DNA from: Hoeflea phototrophica DFL-43
GTDB lineage: Bacteria; Pseudomonadota; Alphaproteobacteria; Rhizobiales; Rhizobiaceae
DNA length: 64,000 bases
NCBI RefSeq assembly: GCF_000154705.2
Contig: NZ_CM002917.1
Location: 4,404,466-4,468,465, forward strand
Direction: 5' to 3'
Part shown: positions 1 to 9,232 of the stretch, in pieces
How positions within the stretch are numbered: the stretch's first letter is position 1
How the letters are laid out: each line of letters opens with the position of its first letter
The notes under the pieces: model-generated
Databases searched by the model: none
Told to the model about the DNA's origin: nothing
Seen by the model: the letters and a program-made list of their open reading frames with translations, nothing else
Position numbers and translations under genes: made by a program

Positions 1-81
1 CTGGAACAGCAGGGGACCGCAACGGACAATGGCCTGCAAGGGATCAAGCGGCGAGCGCCGCACCACAATCATGTTGGGCAC
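1..81 (-). CDS. Left-edge fragment, possibly the N-terminus of an L,D-transpeptidase (YkuD) family protein
   Basis: A minus-strand reading frame runs off the left edge. It can start at a GTG at 81, five bases after a GGAAAGG ribosome site, or at an ATG at 72. The 27 visible residues include IVVRRSP and RCGPLLFQ. This spacing recalls the start of small YkuD-type L,D-transpeptidases, which open with a VVRR-like strand followed by a glycine-rich turn; those enzymes crosslink peptidoglycan in the periplasm. The catalytic Cys/His region lies outside the window, so the family call is a guess from a few residues. It is divergent from the CenR-like gene, with about 190 bases between them. Confidence 0.35.
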   Translation of the reverse strand, partial: MPNMIVVRRSPLDPLQAIVRCGPLLFQ

Positions 82-274
82 AATGGCCTTTCCGGCCGGT
101 CTGTGTAACGCCGATTTCACGATCAAGTGCGCCCTCTGTTACTCTCGGGTGGTATTTATCACTTTGCCGGGGCAGGGAAAGTGCCTAAACAAGGACACAA
201 TGACTGTCGACACAGTCAACCGCGCGACGGCACGGCCGCAAACGCACGACGACAAACTGGTGAGGGAATGCCGT

Positions 275-958
275 ATGACAGCCCGCTCGATTCTGCTTGT
301 GGACGACGACGAGGATCTCAGGGAGACCCTTGTCGAGCAGCTTTCACTCTATGAGGAATTCGCGATTCTTCAGGAAGCCTCGGCCACGAAAGGCGTCCAG
401 ACCGCCCGCAACAATCACATAGATCTGCTGATCATGGATGTCGGCTTGCCAGACATGGATGGGCGCGAGGCGGTGAAACTGCTGCGCAAGGGCGGCTTCA
501 AGTCCCCGATCATCATGCTGACGGGTCATGACACCGATTCCGACACCATCCTGGGCCTCGAAGCCGGCGCCAATGACTATGTCACCAAGCCGTTCCGCTT
601 TGCGGTTCTGCTGGCCCGGATCCGTGCCCAGCTTCGCCAGCATGAGCAGAGCGAAGATGCCACCTTTACCGTCGGCCCCTACACCTTCAAGCCGAGCCAG
701 AAGCTGCTGCTTGACGACAAGGGCGGCAAGATCCGGCTGACCGAGAAAGAGGCCGCGATCATCCGCTATCTCTATCGCGCGGACCAGAAGGTAGTGACCC
801 GAGATGTGCTTCTCGAAGAGGTCTGGGGCTACAATTCAGGTGTCACCACGCACACGCTGGAAACCCATGTCTACCGCCTGCGGCAGAAGATCGAAGCCGA
901 TCCGTCCAATGCCGAGATACTCGTCACCGAAAGCGGTGGCTACAAGATCATTCCATAA
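275..958 (+). CDS. cenR: OmpR-family response regulator, CenR-like
   Basis: Two-domain DNA-binding response regulator of 227 residues. The receiver domain (about 5-118) shows the acidic pocket Asp10-12, phospho-acceptor Asp55 in LLIMD, Thr83 in MLTG and Lys105 in YVTK. A winged-helix domain follows (about 130-227). The frame is open from 29, but the extra N-terminus is not protein-like; ATG 275 gives a normal OmpR start at the first beta strand. The sequence and its setting resemble CenR, the envelope regulator of Caulobacter and rhizobia, whose kinase CenK is usually unlinked; no kinase gene is adjacent here. The symbol rests on resemblance, whereas OmpR-family membership is certain. Confidence 0.8.
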   Translation: MTARSILLVDDDEDLRETLVEQLSLYEEFAILQEASATKGVQTARNNHIDLLIMDVGLPDMDGREAVKLLRKGGFKSPIIMLTGHDTDSDTILGLEAGANDYVTKPFRFAVLLARIRAQLRQHEQSEDATFTVGPYTFKPSQKLLLDDKGGKIRLTEKEAAIIRYLYRADQKVVTRDVLLEEVWGYNSGVTTHTLETHVYRLRQKIEADPSNAEILVTESGGYKIIP

Positions 959-1000
959 GACCGGAACAGAAATGTCGAGATACAGACAAGGAGCCTGTTC

Positions 1001-1462
1001 GTGGCGCTGAATGACGACATTGACCTGCTGTCGACTGTTTCGCTGTTTTCCGACATCGGCGAGGACAAGCTTCGGCTGATCGCTTTTGGCGCAGAACGGC
1101 GCAAGCTTCAGGCGGGCCAGATGCTGTTTCGCGAAAACACCGCAGCCGACTGCGCTTTCGTGGTGGCTGATGGCCGTATCGAACTCAGCCGCACCGCCCA
1201 CAATGGACAGAGCGAAACGAGCGGTACCGTCGGGCGCGGGACGCTGCTGGGCGAATTGGCCATGGTCACCGCTGTCGACCGGTCCATGACGGCGATCGCG
1301 GTTGATGCTGCCGAAGTGATTCGGATCAACCGGCCGCTGTTCCGACGCATGCTGGAGGAATATCCCGAAATCGCCGATGTTGTGCGTCAGCGCATATCCG
1401 CCGATCTGGCGGATCTCAACAAGGGCCTGAGCAAGGTCGCGGATCGATTCGCGGGCGAGTGA
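1001..1462 (+). CDS. Cyclic nucleotide-binding domain protein
   Basis: Protein of 153 residues consisting almost entirely of one cNMP-binding (CAP-ED) beta barrel. Landmarks are GQMLFRE near 43-49, DCAFVVADG near 55-63, and GTLLGELAM followed by RSMTAIA in the phosphate-binding cassette position. There is no helix-turn-helix after the barrel, so it is probably not a CRP-type DNA-binding regulator; the C-terminal 40 residues are helical. It starts at a GTG at 1001 preceded by AAGGAG. It lies 42 bases after the CenR-like gene in the same direction and is likely cotranscribed. The ligand and partner are unknown. Confidence 0.75.
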   Translation: MALNDDIDLLSTVSLFSDIGEDKLRLIAFGAERRKLQAGQMLFRENTAADCAFVVADGRIELSRTAHNGQSETSGTVGRGTLLGELAMVTAVDRSMTAIAVDAAEVIRINRPLFRRMLEEYPEIADVVRQRISADLADLNKGLSKVADRFAGE

Positions 1463-1507
1463 TCGGCCCAGGATGCGGAAACCGCGGCGCCAAGATCCAC
1501 TGCGGGA

Positions 1508-2320
1508 TCAGAAATCGAAATGAGCTGTAACCGGGACATGGTCCGAAGGACGTTCCCAGCCGCGCGCCTCACGCAACACCTCTATCTTCGACAACCCGTC
1601 CGCCAGATCCGCCGATGACCAGACATGGTCGAGCCGGCGGCCACGATCTGCGGCGGCCCAATCCTTTGCCCGATAGCTCCACCAGGTGAAAACCTTCTCT
1701 TCGGGCGGAATATGCGTGCGGATCAGGTCCACCCAGGCCCCACCCTGCTGCATGCCCGTCAGATTCTCGGTCTCCACCGGCGTGTGGCTGACCACCTTGA
1801 GAAGCTGCTTGTGCGACCAGACATCGGTTTCAAGCGGCGCAATGTTGAGATCGCCGACCAGAATCGACGAGATGCCGTCCTTGAGTTCGGATTCCGCATG
1901 CAGGCCGCGCATTTCCTCGATGAAATCGAGCTTGTGGCCAAATTTCGGATTGATGTCGCGGTTCGGCTCGTCACCACCAGCCGGCACATAGAAATTGTGC
2001 AGCCGGATCCGGCGTTCGCCCGGTGCTTCCACCACCGCCGAAACATGCCGCGCATCGGCAATGCCGCAATAGGAAAGGCGTTGATCATCCGACAGCGGCA
2101 GCCGCGAGAGAATGGCGACGCCGTGATAGCCCTTCTGGCCGTGGATCGCCATGTGCTCATAGCCGATCTTGCGGAATGCAGCCGATGGAAAGGCATCATT
2201 GGGACACTTGGTTTCCTGCAGGCAGAGCACGTCGGGTTGCACTGTCTCAAGCAAGTGCTGCACCAGCGGCAACCGCAGCCGTACGGAATTGATGTTCCAG
2301 GTGGTAACGGAAAACGCCAA
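1508..2320 (-). CDS. xthA: Exodeoxyribonuclease III
   Basis: AP endonuclease / 3'-5' exonuclease of base-excision repair, 270 residues, the usual family length. Conserved motifs are TWNINSVR at 7-14, LQETK with catalytic Glu36, YHGVAILS, NFYVPAGGD, VGDLNIAP and the C-terminal SDHVPV. The start is a TTG at 2320: translated from there the protein opens MAFSVTTWNIN, exactly where family members begin, with AAGG about nine bases upstream. It converges on the cyclic-nucleotide-domain gene. Its 5' end is separated from lolA by about 140 bases. Confidence 0.95.
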   Translation of the reverse strand: MAFSVTTWNINSVRLRLPLVQHLLETVQPDVLCLQETKCPNDAFPSAAFRKIGYEHMAIHGQKGYHGVAILSRLPLSDDQRLSYCGIADARHVSAVVEAPGERRIRLHNFYVPAGGDEPNRDINPKFGHKLDFIEEMRGLHAESELKDGISSILVGDLNIAPLETDVWSHKQLLKVVSHTPVETENLTGMQQGGAWVDLIRTHIPPEEKVFTWWSYRAKDWAAADRGRRLDHVWSSADLADGLSKIEVLREARGWERPSDHVPVTAHFDF

Positions 2321-2463
2321 GTCAGATCGCCTTTTTGGAGGAAGCTCTGCTTCTATCTGGCCGATATGCGTTGGCGGGGCAACCCGTTGCCGGAAGCTTA
2401 CGACCAGGCCGAGACGTCATCCACAAGCATCATGATCTTGCTTCGCAAGAGTGACTTAGGGGT

Positions 2464-3153
2464 TCAGCCGCCGCCGCGCTGGCGCTTGTGCACCTGATCA
2501 TAGGGCACCTTGAAGACATTGCTGGCGAATGTGACCCCGGTCCGGACGTTGAAGATCATCACCGAGGTGTCCTTGCCCTGGGCGTCACGGATCGTCCACT
2601 GCCGCAACTCGAAGCTCTTCGGATCGAACATCAGGCTGATGGTCGAATCCCCGAAGATGGTCTTGTTGCCCAGCACGATGGTGATCAGATCCGGATCTTC
2701 CGTAACCGAGCGCACCATATCGGCCGACAGATCGATCCGGTCGGCCAGAAGCAGCTTGAGCGGAGTCTTGTTGAGCGGGTAGAGATCCCAGGTTCTCAGC
2801 TTCCTGTTGCCGATCACCACGGCCTTGCCGTCGGCGATCACCCGAACCGAGGACGGCGCTTCATAGTTGAAGCGCAGCTTGCCGGGCCGGTCGATGAAGA
2901 ACTTGCCACCGGTCTGTTCGCCATTGGGGCCGAACTGGATGAACTCGCCTGTCATGGTCTTGACCGACGCGAAGTGGTCGGCGACGCGCTGTGCAGCGTC
3001 AGCCCCGCGGGCTCCGCCGGGGAAGGCCAGGAGTCCGGCAGCGCCCGCCATCAGCGACAGACCAAGACCAAGACCTGCTCCAAGTGCCTTGCGCCGGGAC
3101 ATCTCCGGGGTGGCCGAAAGCCGGTCAACGTCGGCGCGGATCTGTTTTGCCAT
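2464..3153 (-). CDS. lolA: Outer-membrane lipoprotein carrier protein LolA
   Basis: Periplasmic chaperone that takes lipoproteins from LolCDE to the outer membrane. From ATG 3153 (GGAG six bases upstream) the product is 229 residues; a further in-frame ATG lies at 3165. The N-terminus has SRRKALG followed by a hydrophobic stretch and an Ala-Gly-Ala region, a twin-arginine-like signal. The mature part carries the LolA fold, including GEFIQFGPNG, GKFFIDRPGKLRF and a late DPKSFELRQWTIRD segment. It lies next to ftsK in the same direction, about 100 bases after the ftsK stop; this ftsK-lolA-xthA order is common in Rhizobiales. Confidence 0.9.
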   Translation of the reverse strand: MAKQIRADVDRLSATPEMSRRKALGAGLGLGLSLMAGAAGLLAFPGGARGADAAQRVADHFASVKTMTGEFIQFGPNGEQTGGKFFIDRPGKLRFNYEAPSSVRVIADGKAVVIGNRKLRTWDLYPLNKTPLKLLLADRIDLSADMVRSVTEDPDLITIVLGNKTIFGDSTISLMFDPKSFELRQWTIRDAQGKDTSVMIFNVRTGVTFASNVFKVPYDQVHKRQRGGG

Positions 3154-3261
3154 ATCGATCTCCATCAACCTTTTCCATTCTCGCCCTGGCGTCTTAATCT
3201 GCCGAGGCTCGGCTTCGCCCAAGACTGCGGCGCCAGTGTGACGCGTGTAAATCTGAGCGTA

Positions 3262-5889
3262 TCATCGCGGCTCGATATCATCCTCGGTGGGCACAAGGAT
3301 CTCACGTTTGCCCGCGTGATTCGCCGCACTGATCACGCCTTCATTTTCCATTCGCTCGATCAGCGAGGCCGCGCGATTGTAGCCAATTCCCAGACGCCGC
3401 TGGATATAGGAGGTCGAGGCCTTGCCGTCGCGCAGCACCACCGCAACCGCCTGATCATAGGGATCATCGGACTCCGCCAGATTGGATGTCCCGGCCGGGC
3501 CTCCGCCGCCGCCATCGTCCTCATCATCATCCTCGGTGATGGCATCGAGATATTCCGGCACGCCCTGTGTCTTGAGATAGGAGACAATGTCTTCCACCTC
3601 CTTGTCGGACACGAATGGTCCGTGCACGCGCTGAATCCGGCCGCCACCGGCCATGTAAAGCATGTCACCCATGCCCAGAAGCTGTTCGGCGCCCTGCTCA
3701 CCCAGGATCGTGCGGCTGTCGATCTTGGAGGTGACCTGGAAGGAGATGCGGGTCGGGAAGTTTGCCTTGATCGTACCGGTGATGACATCGACCGATGGGC
3801 GCTGGGTCGCCATGATCACGTGGATGCCTGCAGCACGCGCCATCTGCGCCAGCCGCTGTACCGCGCCCTCGATGTCCTTGCCCGCGACCATCATCAGGTC
3901 GGCCATCTCGTCGATCAGCACGATGATGTAAGGCAGCGGGGTAAGATCGAATTCCTCGGTCTCGTAAACGGCTTCGCCGGTTTCGCGGTCAAAACCGGTC
4001 TGCACGGTGCGGGTGATCGGTTCGCCTGATTTCGCAGCCTGTTCCACCCGAGCATTGAAACCGTCGATGTTGCGCACACCGATCTTCGACATCTTCTTGT
4101 AGCGCTCTTCCATCTCGCGGACAGTCCACTTGAGCGCCACAACCGCCTTTTTCGGATCTGTCACCACCGGGGTCAGCAGATGCGGAATCCCATCATAGAC
4201 CGACAGTTCAAGCATTTTCGGGTCGATCATGATCAAGCGGCACTTGGACGGATCCATCCGGTAGAGAATCGACAGGATCATCGTGTTGATCGCCACCGAT
4301 TTACCCGATCCGGTGGTACCAGCCACAAGCACATGCGGCATCTTGGCCAGATCGGCGATCACCGGTTCACCACCAATGGTCTTTCCGAGCGCCAGCCCGA
4401 GCTTGGCCTTGGAATTGTCGAAGTCGCGGCTGCCGATCAACTCGCGCAAATACACCGTCTCGCGCTTTTCATTGGGCAGTTCGATGCCGATGGCGTTGCG
4501 GCCGGGCACCACGGCGACACGCGCGGCAATCGCGCTCATCGAACGCGCAATGTCGTCGGCAAGGCCGATCACGCGTGAAGATTTGATCCCAGGTGCAGGT
4601 TCCAGCTCATAAAGGGTTACCACCGGTCCCGGACGGACATGAATGATCTCACCCTTGACCCCGAAATCCTCAAGCACGCCTTCGAGCATCCGGGCATTCT
4701 GCTCGAGCGCCTCCGGTGACAGCGTCGCATCCTTGACCACATTCTTAGCTTCGTTGAGCAGATGCACCGAGGGCAGGCTGAAGCCATGATCTTCGAGCAT
4801 CGAAGTCTGGGCATCGCGATGCACCCGCTCGCCCGGCTTCGGGCGCGCTGCAGGCGCGGACACGCGCGGCGAGGACTGTTGCGGACGGGCGGGCTGGGCC
4901 GGAGCCGCATGCTCGCGCCAGTCCGCCGCCGGATCATCATCCAGATCGCCCGAGAGCAAACCCTCCGGCAAGGGACCATCATCAACGTCAAAAGGTGGAG
5001 CATCATCAAGCATGCGCGAACGCACAGCACGGGAATTATCCGAAAATCCGGGTTCAACGCGCCCGCCGGCCATGCGCGGATCTGAATAGAGGTCCGGCGC
5101 GTCATAATCATCATTGAGGTCAAACGGTTGATCAGGCATTGCCCGGCGGTTTCGCAACCCAGCAAAACCCACAAGGCGGCGCATGCGGCCACGCAGCGTA
5201 TACCAGCCGTGGGCAAGCGCGCCGACAAGGAGTTCACCCCGCGACATGGGCTCCTCGTCGTGATCGCAATCATCGGGCAATTCGCCCGCACCGGTCTCAA
5301 CGTCTGGGGAACGGCCGATCAGGGCGGCGCCAAATCCGAGCAGCCACAGGGCAGGCGGGACCAGCAGAAGTCCAAGAATGACCGCAATAATGCCGCTGGG
5401 AAAGCCACCAATGAAGGTCGCCGGGATTTTCAGCGCCATATCGCCAAGCACCCCGCCCAGGCCATTGGGCAGCGGCCAGCCCTGCGAATGCGGCATCAGG
5501 CCGAAAAAGGCAGCCGTCAGCCAGGCGCCGGCAAACCAGGCCGGTGCCCGCTTTGAGAGCCGGTCAATCGGACGGTTGCGCATCAGCTGCAGGGCCCAGG
5601 CCAGCGCCGGCAGCAAACCGATCACCCCGGCCAGACCAAAAAACTGCATCACCAGATCGGCAAATGCCGCACCGCTGAAACCAAGCGCATTGACCGGTGT
5701 CGCGCCATTGGCATTGGAAAAGCTCGGGTCGGACACATTCCAGGTCGCAAGAGCCGCCACCGCAAGCGCAAGGCTTGCGATGATTGCCATCCCCATGGCA
5801 AAACGGAGCTGCCGTTGAAACAGGCCCGCAAGCATTGATGAGCTGCGGGCGGAAGTGCCTGACGAAAGGGTGGATGAGCCTGTCTGCAT
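3262..5889 (-). CDS. ftsK: DNA translocase FtsK
   Basis: Septal DNA pump that clears the chromosome terminus and activates XerCD at dif. From ATG 5889 it has 875 residues; a GTG six bases upstream is an alternative, and the open frame reaching 6024 has no better ribosome site. An N-terminal hydrophobic part gives about four membrane segments (about residues 30-185), then a charged Pro-rich linker, then the motor with Walker A GTTGSGKS and Walker [11 protein letters not shown]. The C-terminal gamma winged helix has [15 protein letters not shown], the KOPS-reading module. An Asp/Glu/Gly-rich stretch separates motor and gamma domains. Shorter than E. coli FtsK because the linker is short, as in other alphaproteobacteria. 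Confidence 0.95.
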   Translation of the reverse strand: MQTGSSTLSSGTSARSSSMLAGLFQRQLRFAMGMAIIASLALAVAALATWNVSDPSFSNANGATPVNALGFSGAAFADLVMQFFGLAGVIGLLPALAWALQLMRNRPIDRLSKRAPAWFAGAWLTAAFFGLMPHSQGWPLPNGLGGVLGDMALKIPATFIGGFPSGIIAVILGLLLVPPALWLLGFGAALIGRSPDVETGAGELPDDCDHDEEPMSRGELLVGALAHGWYTLRGRMRRLVGFAGLRNRRAMPDQPFDLNDDYDAPDLYSDPRMAGGRVEPGFSDNSRAVRSRMLDDAPPFDVDDGPLPEGLLSGDLDDDPAADWREHAAPAQPARPQQSSPRVSAPAARPKPGERVHRDAQTSMLEDHGFSLPSVHLLNEAKNVVKDATLSPEALEQNARMLEGVLEDFGVKGEIIHVRPGPVVTLYELEPAPGIKSSRVIGLADDIARSMSAIAARVAVVPGRNAIGIELPNEKRETVYLRELIGSRDFDNSKAKLGLALGKTIGGEPVIADLAKMPHVLVAGTTGSGKSVAINTMILSILYRMDPSKCRLIMIDPKMLELSVYDGIPHLLTPVVTDPKKAVVALKWTVREMEERYKKMSKIGVRNIDGFNARVEQAAKSGEPITRTVQTGFDRETGEAVYETEEFDLTPLPYIIVLIDEMADLMMVAGKDIEGAVQRLAQMARAAGIHVIMATQRPSVDVITGTIKANFPTRISFQVTSKIDSRTILGEQGAEQLLGMGDMLYMAGGGRIQRVHGPFVSDKEVEDIVSYLKTQGVPEYLDAITEDDDEDDGGGGGPAGTSNLAESDDPYDQAVAVVLRDGKASTSYIQRRLGIGYNRAASLIERMENEGVISAANHAGKREILVPTEDDIEPR

Positions 5890-6162
5890 GGTCACAACAT
5901 GTCCGAATCGGGTTCCGGCCCTTGCAGGCCTATCGAGACGCGACCCTAACCGGCGCGAGGTTAATACCGCATTAACCATGGAATTTTCGATTTTTACCGG
6001 AATGCTCTGGGTGGATCGGGGCACAGGCCGCCATTCGCCTCAACTCTCGAAGGCTTCAGGCCCTACTCCAGCCACATCATGAGCTGACCTGCGCCCGCGG
6101 CGGTTTGCAAAAAGTGGGCCGCCGCGGCAAAAATGACATGCCGGCAGAAAGGCCTGCAGGCA
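5890..6162. other. Gap between ftsK and the amtB terminator
   Basis: This gap carries no convincing gene. Short ATG frames here lack ribosome sites and are shadows. It should hold the ftsK promoter, reading leftwards. The stretch near 5955-5995 is locally A/T-rich (TTAATACCGCATTAAC), but I cannot assign -35/-10 elements with confidence. Confidence 0.5.
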
Positions 6163-6193
6163 ATAAAAAAGGGGGCCCGGAAAACCGGGCCCC
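6163..6193 (-). terminator. Rho-independent terminator of glnK-amtB
   Basis: On the minus strand a 9-bp GC stem (GGGGCCCGG pairing with CCGGGCCCC, tetraloop TTTT) is followed by CTTTTTTATTG. It lies about 50 bases after the amtB stop. Confidence 0.9.
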
Positions 6194-6243
6194 GAAGGCA
6201 GGGATGAAAATCATCCCGACGGGATTGTTGTCCAGGGCGCGAA

Positions 6244-7572
6244 TTACGCCTTGGTGAATTCCGGATAGGCTTCGACACCGACTTCGGTCATGTCGAGACC
6301 CACCATTTCTTCTTCTTCGGTCGGACGGATGCCGACGGTCACCTTGAGGATGTACCAGACGATACCGGCCAGCACGAAGGTGAAGACACCGTAAGCAACA
6401 ACACCGAGGAGCTGTGTGCCAAAGGACGCACCATCATTGGTAAGCGGAACAGCCATTGTGCCCCAGATACCGGCCAGAAGGTGAACCGGGATGGCGCCAA
6501 CGACATCGTCGATCTTGAACTTGTCGAGCATCGGCACGGCAAAGACCACGATCACGCCACCGACGGCACCGATCAGGATGGCCGAGAGCGGAGAAGGCAT
6601 CAGCGGCTCAGCAGTGATCGAGACCAGACCGGCCAGGGCACCGTTGAGTGCCATGGTGACATCAACCTTCTTGTACATGACCTGGGTCAGGATGATCGCT
6701 GCAACCACACCACCGGTCGCTGCCAGGTTGGTGTTGGCGAAGATACGGCTGATGTCGGACACATCGGCGTTGCTGCCCATGGCGAGCTGCGATGCGCCGT
6801 TAAAGCCGAACCAACCGAGCCACAGGATGAACGTGCCGAGCGTGGCAAGAGCCATCGATGAACCCGGGATCGGGTTGACCTTGCCGTCCGGACCATACTT
6901 GCCCTTGCGAGCGCCCAGAATGATCGCACCAGCGAGAGCAGCCCAACCGCCGACCGAGTGAACGATGGTCGAACCGGCAAAGTCGGAGAAGCCTGCTTCG
7001 CTGAGCCAGCCGCCGCCCCACTGCCAGGAACCCGAGATCGGATAAAGAATACCGGTCAGGATGGCGGTGAAGATGAGGAATGGCCACAGCTTGATGCGCT
7101 CTGCCAGCGTGCCCGAAACGATCGAGGCAGTTGCGGCACAGAACACCATCTGGAAGAACCAGTCGGAAGCAACCGAGTAGTCGCCTTCGTTGGCGGCACC
7201 GGCTTCAGGCCAGCTGTAAGGCACGGGTGTGCCGAAATAGCCGTTCACGTCTGTGTACATCAGCGAATAGCCGATAACCCAGAACATGATGCCTGCGATC
7301 GAGTAAAGCGCGACGTTTTTCAGGCACTGCATAGACACGTTCTTGGAACGTACCATGCCGACTTCCAGCATGGCAAAGCCGGCAGCCATGAACATGACAA
7401 GGAAGCCGCCGATAAGGAACAGCAGCGTGTTGAAGATGAAAGCGGTTTCCGCAGCGGTCGCATATTCAACTGCAGCATCCTGCGCAAAGGCAGGAACTGC
7501 GAATGCGGCCAGTGCGCCCGCGGCTGTGAGGCCGGTAAGCAAACTGGACTTGAGTGACATCGATACTGTCAT
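6244..7572 (-). CDS. amtB: Ammonium transporter AmtB
   Basis: Inner-membrane ammonium channel of the Amt/MEP/Rh family, 442 residues. Start ATG 7572 follows a GGAGTTACCC leader and opens with a cleavable signal-like segment ending VPAFAQ near residue 30, as in many Amt proteins. Eleven hydrophobic helices follow. Signatures include FVMFMAAGFAMLEVGMVR-type helix 1 residues, the DFAGSTIVHSVGG motif with a pore His and GAIPVHLLAGIWG with the second His. It lies 19 bases after glnK in the same transcript; GlnK closes the channel when nitrogen is sufficient. The longer frame reaching 7737 overlaps glnK and is not used. Confidence 0.96.
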   Translation of the reverse strand: MTVSMSLKSSLLTGLTAAGALAAFAVPAFAQDAAVEYATAAETAFIFNTLLFLIGGFLVMFMAAGFAMLEVGMVRSKNVSMQCLKNVALYSIAGIMFWVIGYSLMYTDVNGYFGTPVPYSWPEAGAANEGDYSVASDWFFQMVFCAATASIVSGTLAERIKLWPFLIFTAILTGILYPISGSWQWGGGWLSEAGFSDFAGSTIVHSVGGWAALAGAIILGARKGKYGPDGKVNPIPGSSMALATLGTFILWLGWFGFNGASQLAMGSNADVSDISRIFANTNLAATGGVVAAIILTQVMYKKVDVTMALNGALAGLVSITAEPLMPSPLSAILIGAVGGVIVVFAVPMLDKFKIDDVVGAIPVHLLAGIWGTMAVPLTNDGASFGTQLLGVVAYGVFTFVLAGIVWYILKVTVGIRPTEEEEMVGLDMTEVGVEAYPEFTKA

Positions 7573-7591
7573 TTGGGTAACTCCTTGAGCC

Positions 7592-8020
<429 letters not shown>

Positions 8021-8035
8021 TCAAATGTCGTGCCA
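8021..8035 (-). promoter_or_regulatory. Sigma54 (RpoN)-type promoter for glnK-amtB
   Basis: Minus strand reads TGGCACGACATTTGA, matching the -24/-12 consensus TGGCACG-N4-TTGC except GA for GC at -12. The spacing between the GG and GA elements is the obligatory ten bases. Upstream, TGCGC-N9-GCGCA at 8084-8102 is a dyad that could bind NtrC, although its spacing is not the classical one. NtrC/RpoN control of glnK-amtB is established in rhizobia. Confidence 0.65.
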
Positions 8036-8159
8036 GATTCGAAAAAACCGCACAAAGTATTGTATTTAAAAGGAAAAATAGATTGCGCTGAAAAATTGCG
8101 CAGAATTGCAGCAGCGCTGAGGTCTAGAAATTAGCCAATTGTAAAGATTTGCACATTAT

Positions 8160-9038
8160 TTAGGCATTTGCCCGATCTCGAATCAATCCTTCCTGCGCGA
8201 CCGAGGCAATAAGCCGTCCGTCGCGTTGATAAAGACTGCCGCGGGTGAACCCGCGGGCGCCGTTGGTGTTGGGCGAATCCATGCTGTAGAGCAGCCAGTC
8301 ATCGAGCCTGGAAGGCCGATGGAACCACATCGCGTGATCGAGGCTCGCCACCTGAAGATCCCGGTCAAAGACCGAACGGCCATGGGCGAAAAGGGCCGTA
8401 TCCAGCAGCGTCATATCAGACAGATAGGCCAGTATCGCCGCCTGAATGATCCGGTCATCCGGCACCGGGCCGGTGGTCCGCACCCAGACCTTCTGTTCCG
8501 CATCAAGCTTGCGGTCGGAGACATAATGGTCGAGCGCCAAAGGTCTCACCTCAATCGGCCGTTCACGCTCCCAATAGCTGCGGATGTGATCGGGAGCGCC
8601 AGTCAGGAACGCGGCGCGCATTTCCTCCTTGCCGGGCAATTTCTCCGGCGGCGTGACCTCGGGCATCGATGCCTGATACTCAAGACCCTCTTCTTCCTTC
8701 TGAAACGATGCCGAGAGGGAGAAGATCGCCTTGCCGTGCTGGATCGCCACAACGCGCCGTGTGGCAAAACTCAGACCATCGCGTATCCGGTCAACCGTGT
8801 AGATGATCGGTGCGGCGGGATCGCCCGGCCGCATGAAATAGGCGTGCAGCGAATGCACCGGCCGGTCCGCGCTCACCGTGCGCTGCGCCGCCACCAAAGC
8901 CTGACCGATCACCTGGCCGCCAAACACCCGCTGCCACCCCACCTGCGGACTGGTTCCGCGAAAAAGATCCTGCTCAAGGACCTCGAGATCAAGGCTGCTG
9001 ACCAGCTGTTGCATGGCGGAGGGGGCGGTGCGCGACAT
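8160..9038 (-). CDS. tesB: Acyl-CoA thioesterase II
   Basis: Hydrolyses acyl-CoA to free fatty acid and CoA in the cytosol. From ATG 9038 it has 292 residues, the family length, forming two hot-dog domains. Conserved segments are QRVFGGQVIGQAL near 37-49, HSLHAYFMRPGDP with the oxyanion-region residues, LDHAMWFHRPSRLDDWLLY and the C-terminal GARGFTRGSLYQRDG. The ATG at 9074 would add twelve Arg/Lys/Ser-rich residues not usual in the family. It is divergent from the hydroxylase gene and 230 bases from glnK, so it is probably its own unit. Confidence 0.93.
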   Translation of the reverse strand: MSRTAPSAMQQLVSSLDLEVLEQDLFRGTSPQVGWQRVFGGQVIGQALVAAQRTVSADRPVHSLHAYFMRPGDPAAPIIYTVDRIRDGLSFATRRVVAIQHGKAIFSLSASFQKEEEGLEYQASMPEVTPPEKLPGKEEMRAAFLTGAPDHIRSYWERERPIEVRPLALDHYVSDRKLDAEQKVWVRTTGPVPDDRIIQAAILAYLSDMTLLDTALFAHGRSVFDRDLQVASLDHAMWFHRPSRLDDWLLYSMDSPNTNGARGFTRGSLYQRDGRLIASVAQEGLIRDRANA

Positions 9039-9232
9039 TTTGGTTCTCTTGCGGGTGTGGCTCGAAGACGGCAAAGCGGTATATGGTGCGGTATAGGCGC
9101 TCTCAAAGCGGCTGCAAAGCCATCATTGGGGGCCTTGCGCAATCATCTGACCGGCTACACGGCCTGCCGAGCGGCAAGGCCCGGCGGGCGCAGGTGCCGC
9201 GAGATCGCCAAGAAAACGCAAGGACGGGTGCA

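Noticed and set aside
29..274. N-terminal extension of the CenR-like gene
   Set aside because: The extra 82 residues are Cys/Arg-rich and unlike the family; ATG 275 places the receiver domain at the start as in relatives.
2488..4029. 513-codon plus-strand open frame opposite lolA and ftsK
   Set aside because: It is antisense to two well-supported genes, has no ribosome site and no family resemblance; long shadow frames are expected at this GC content.
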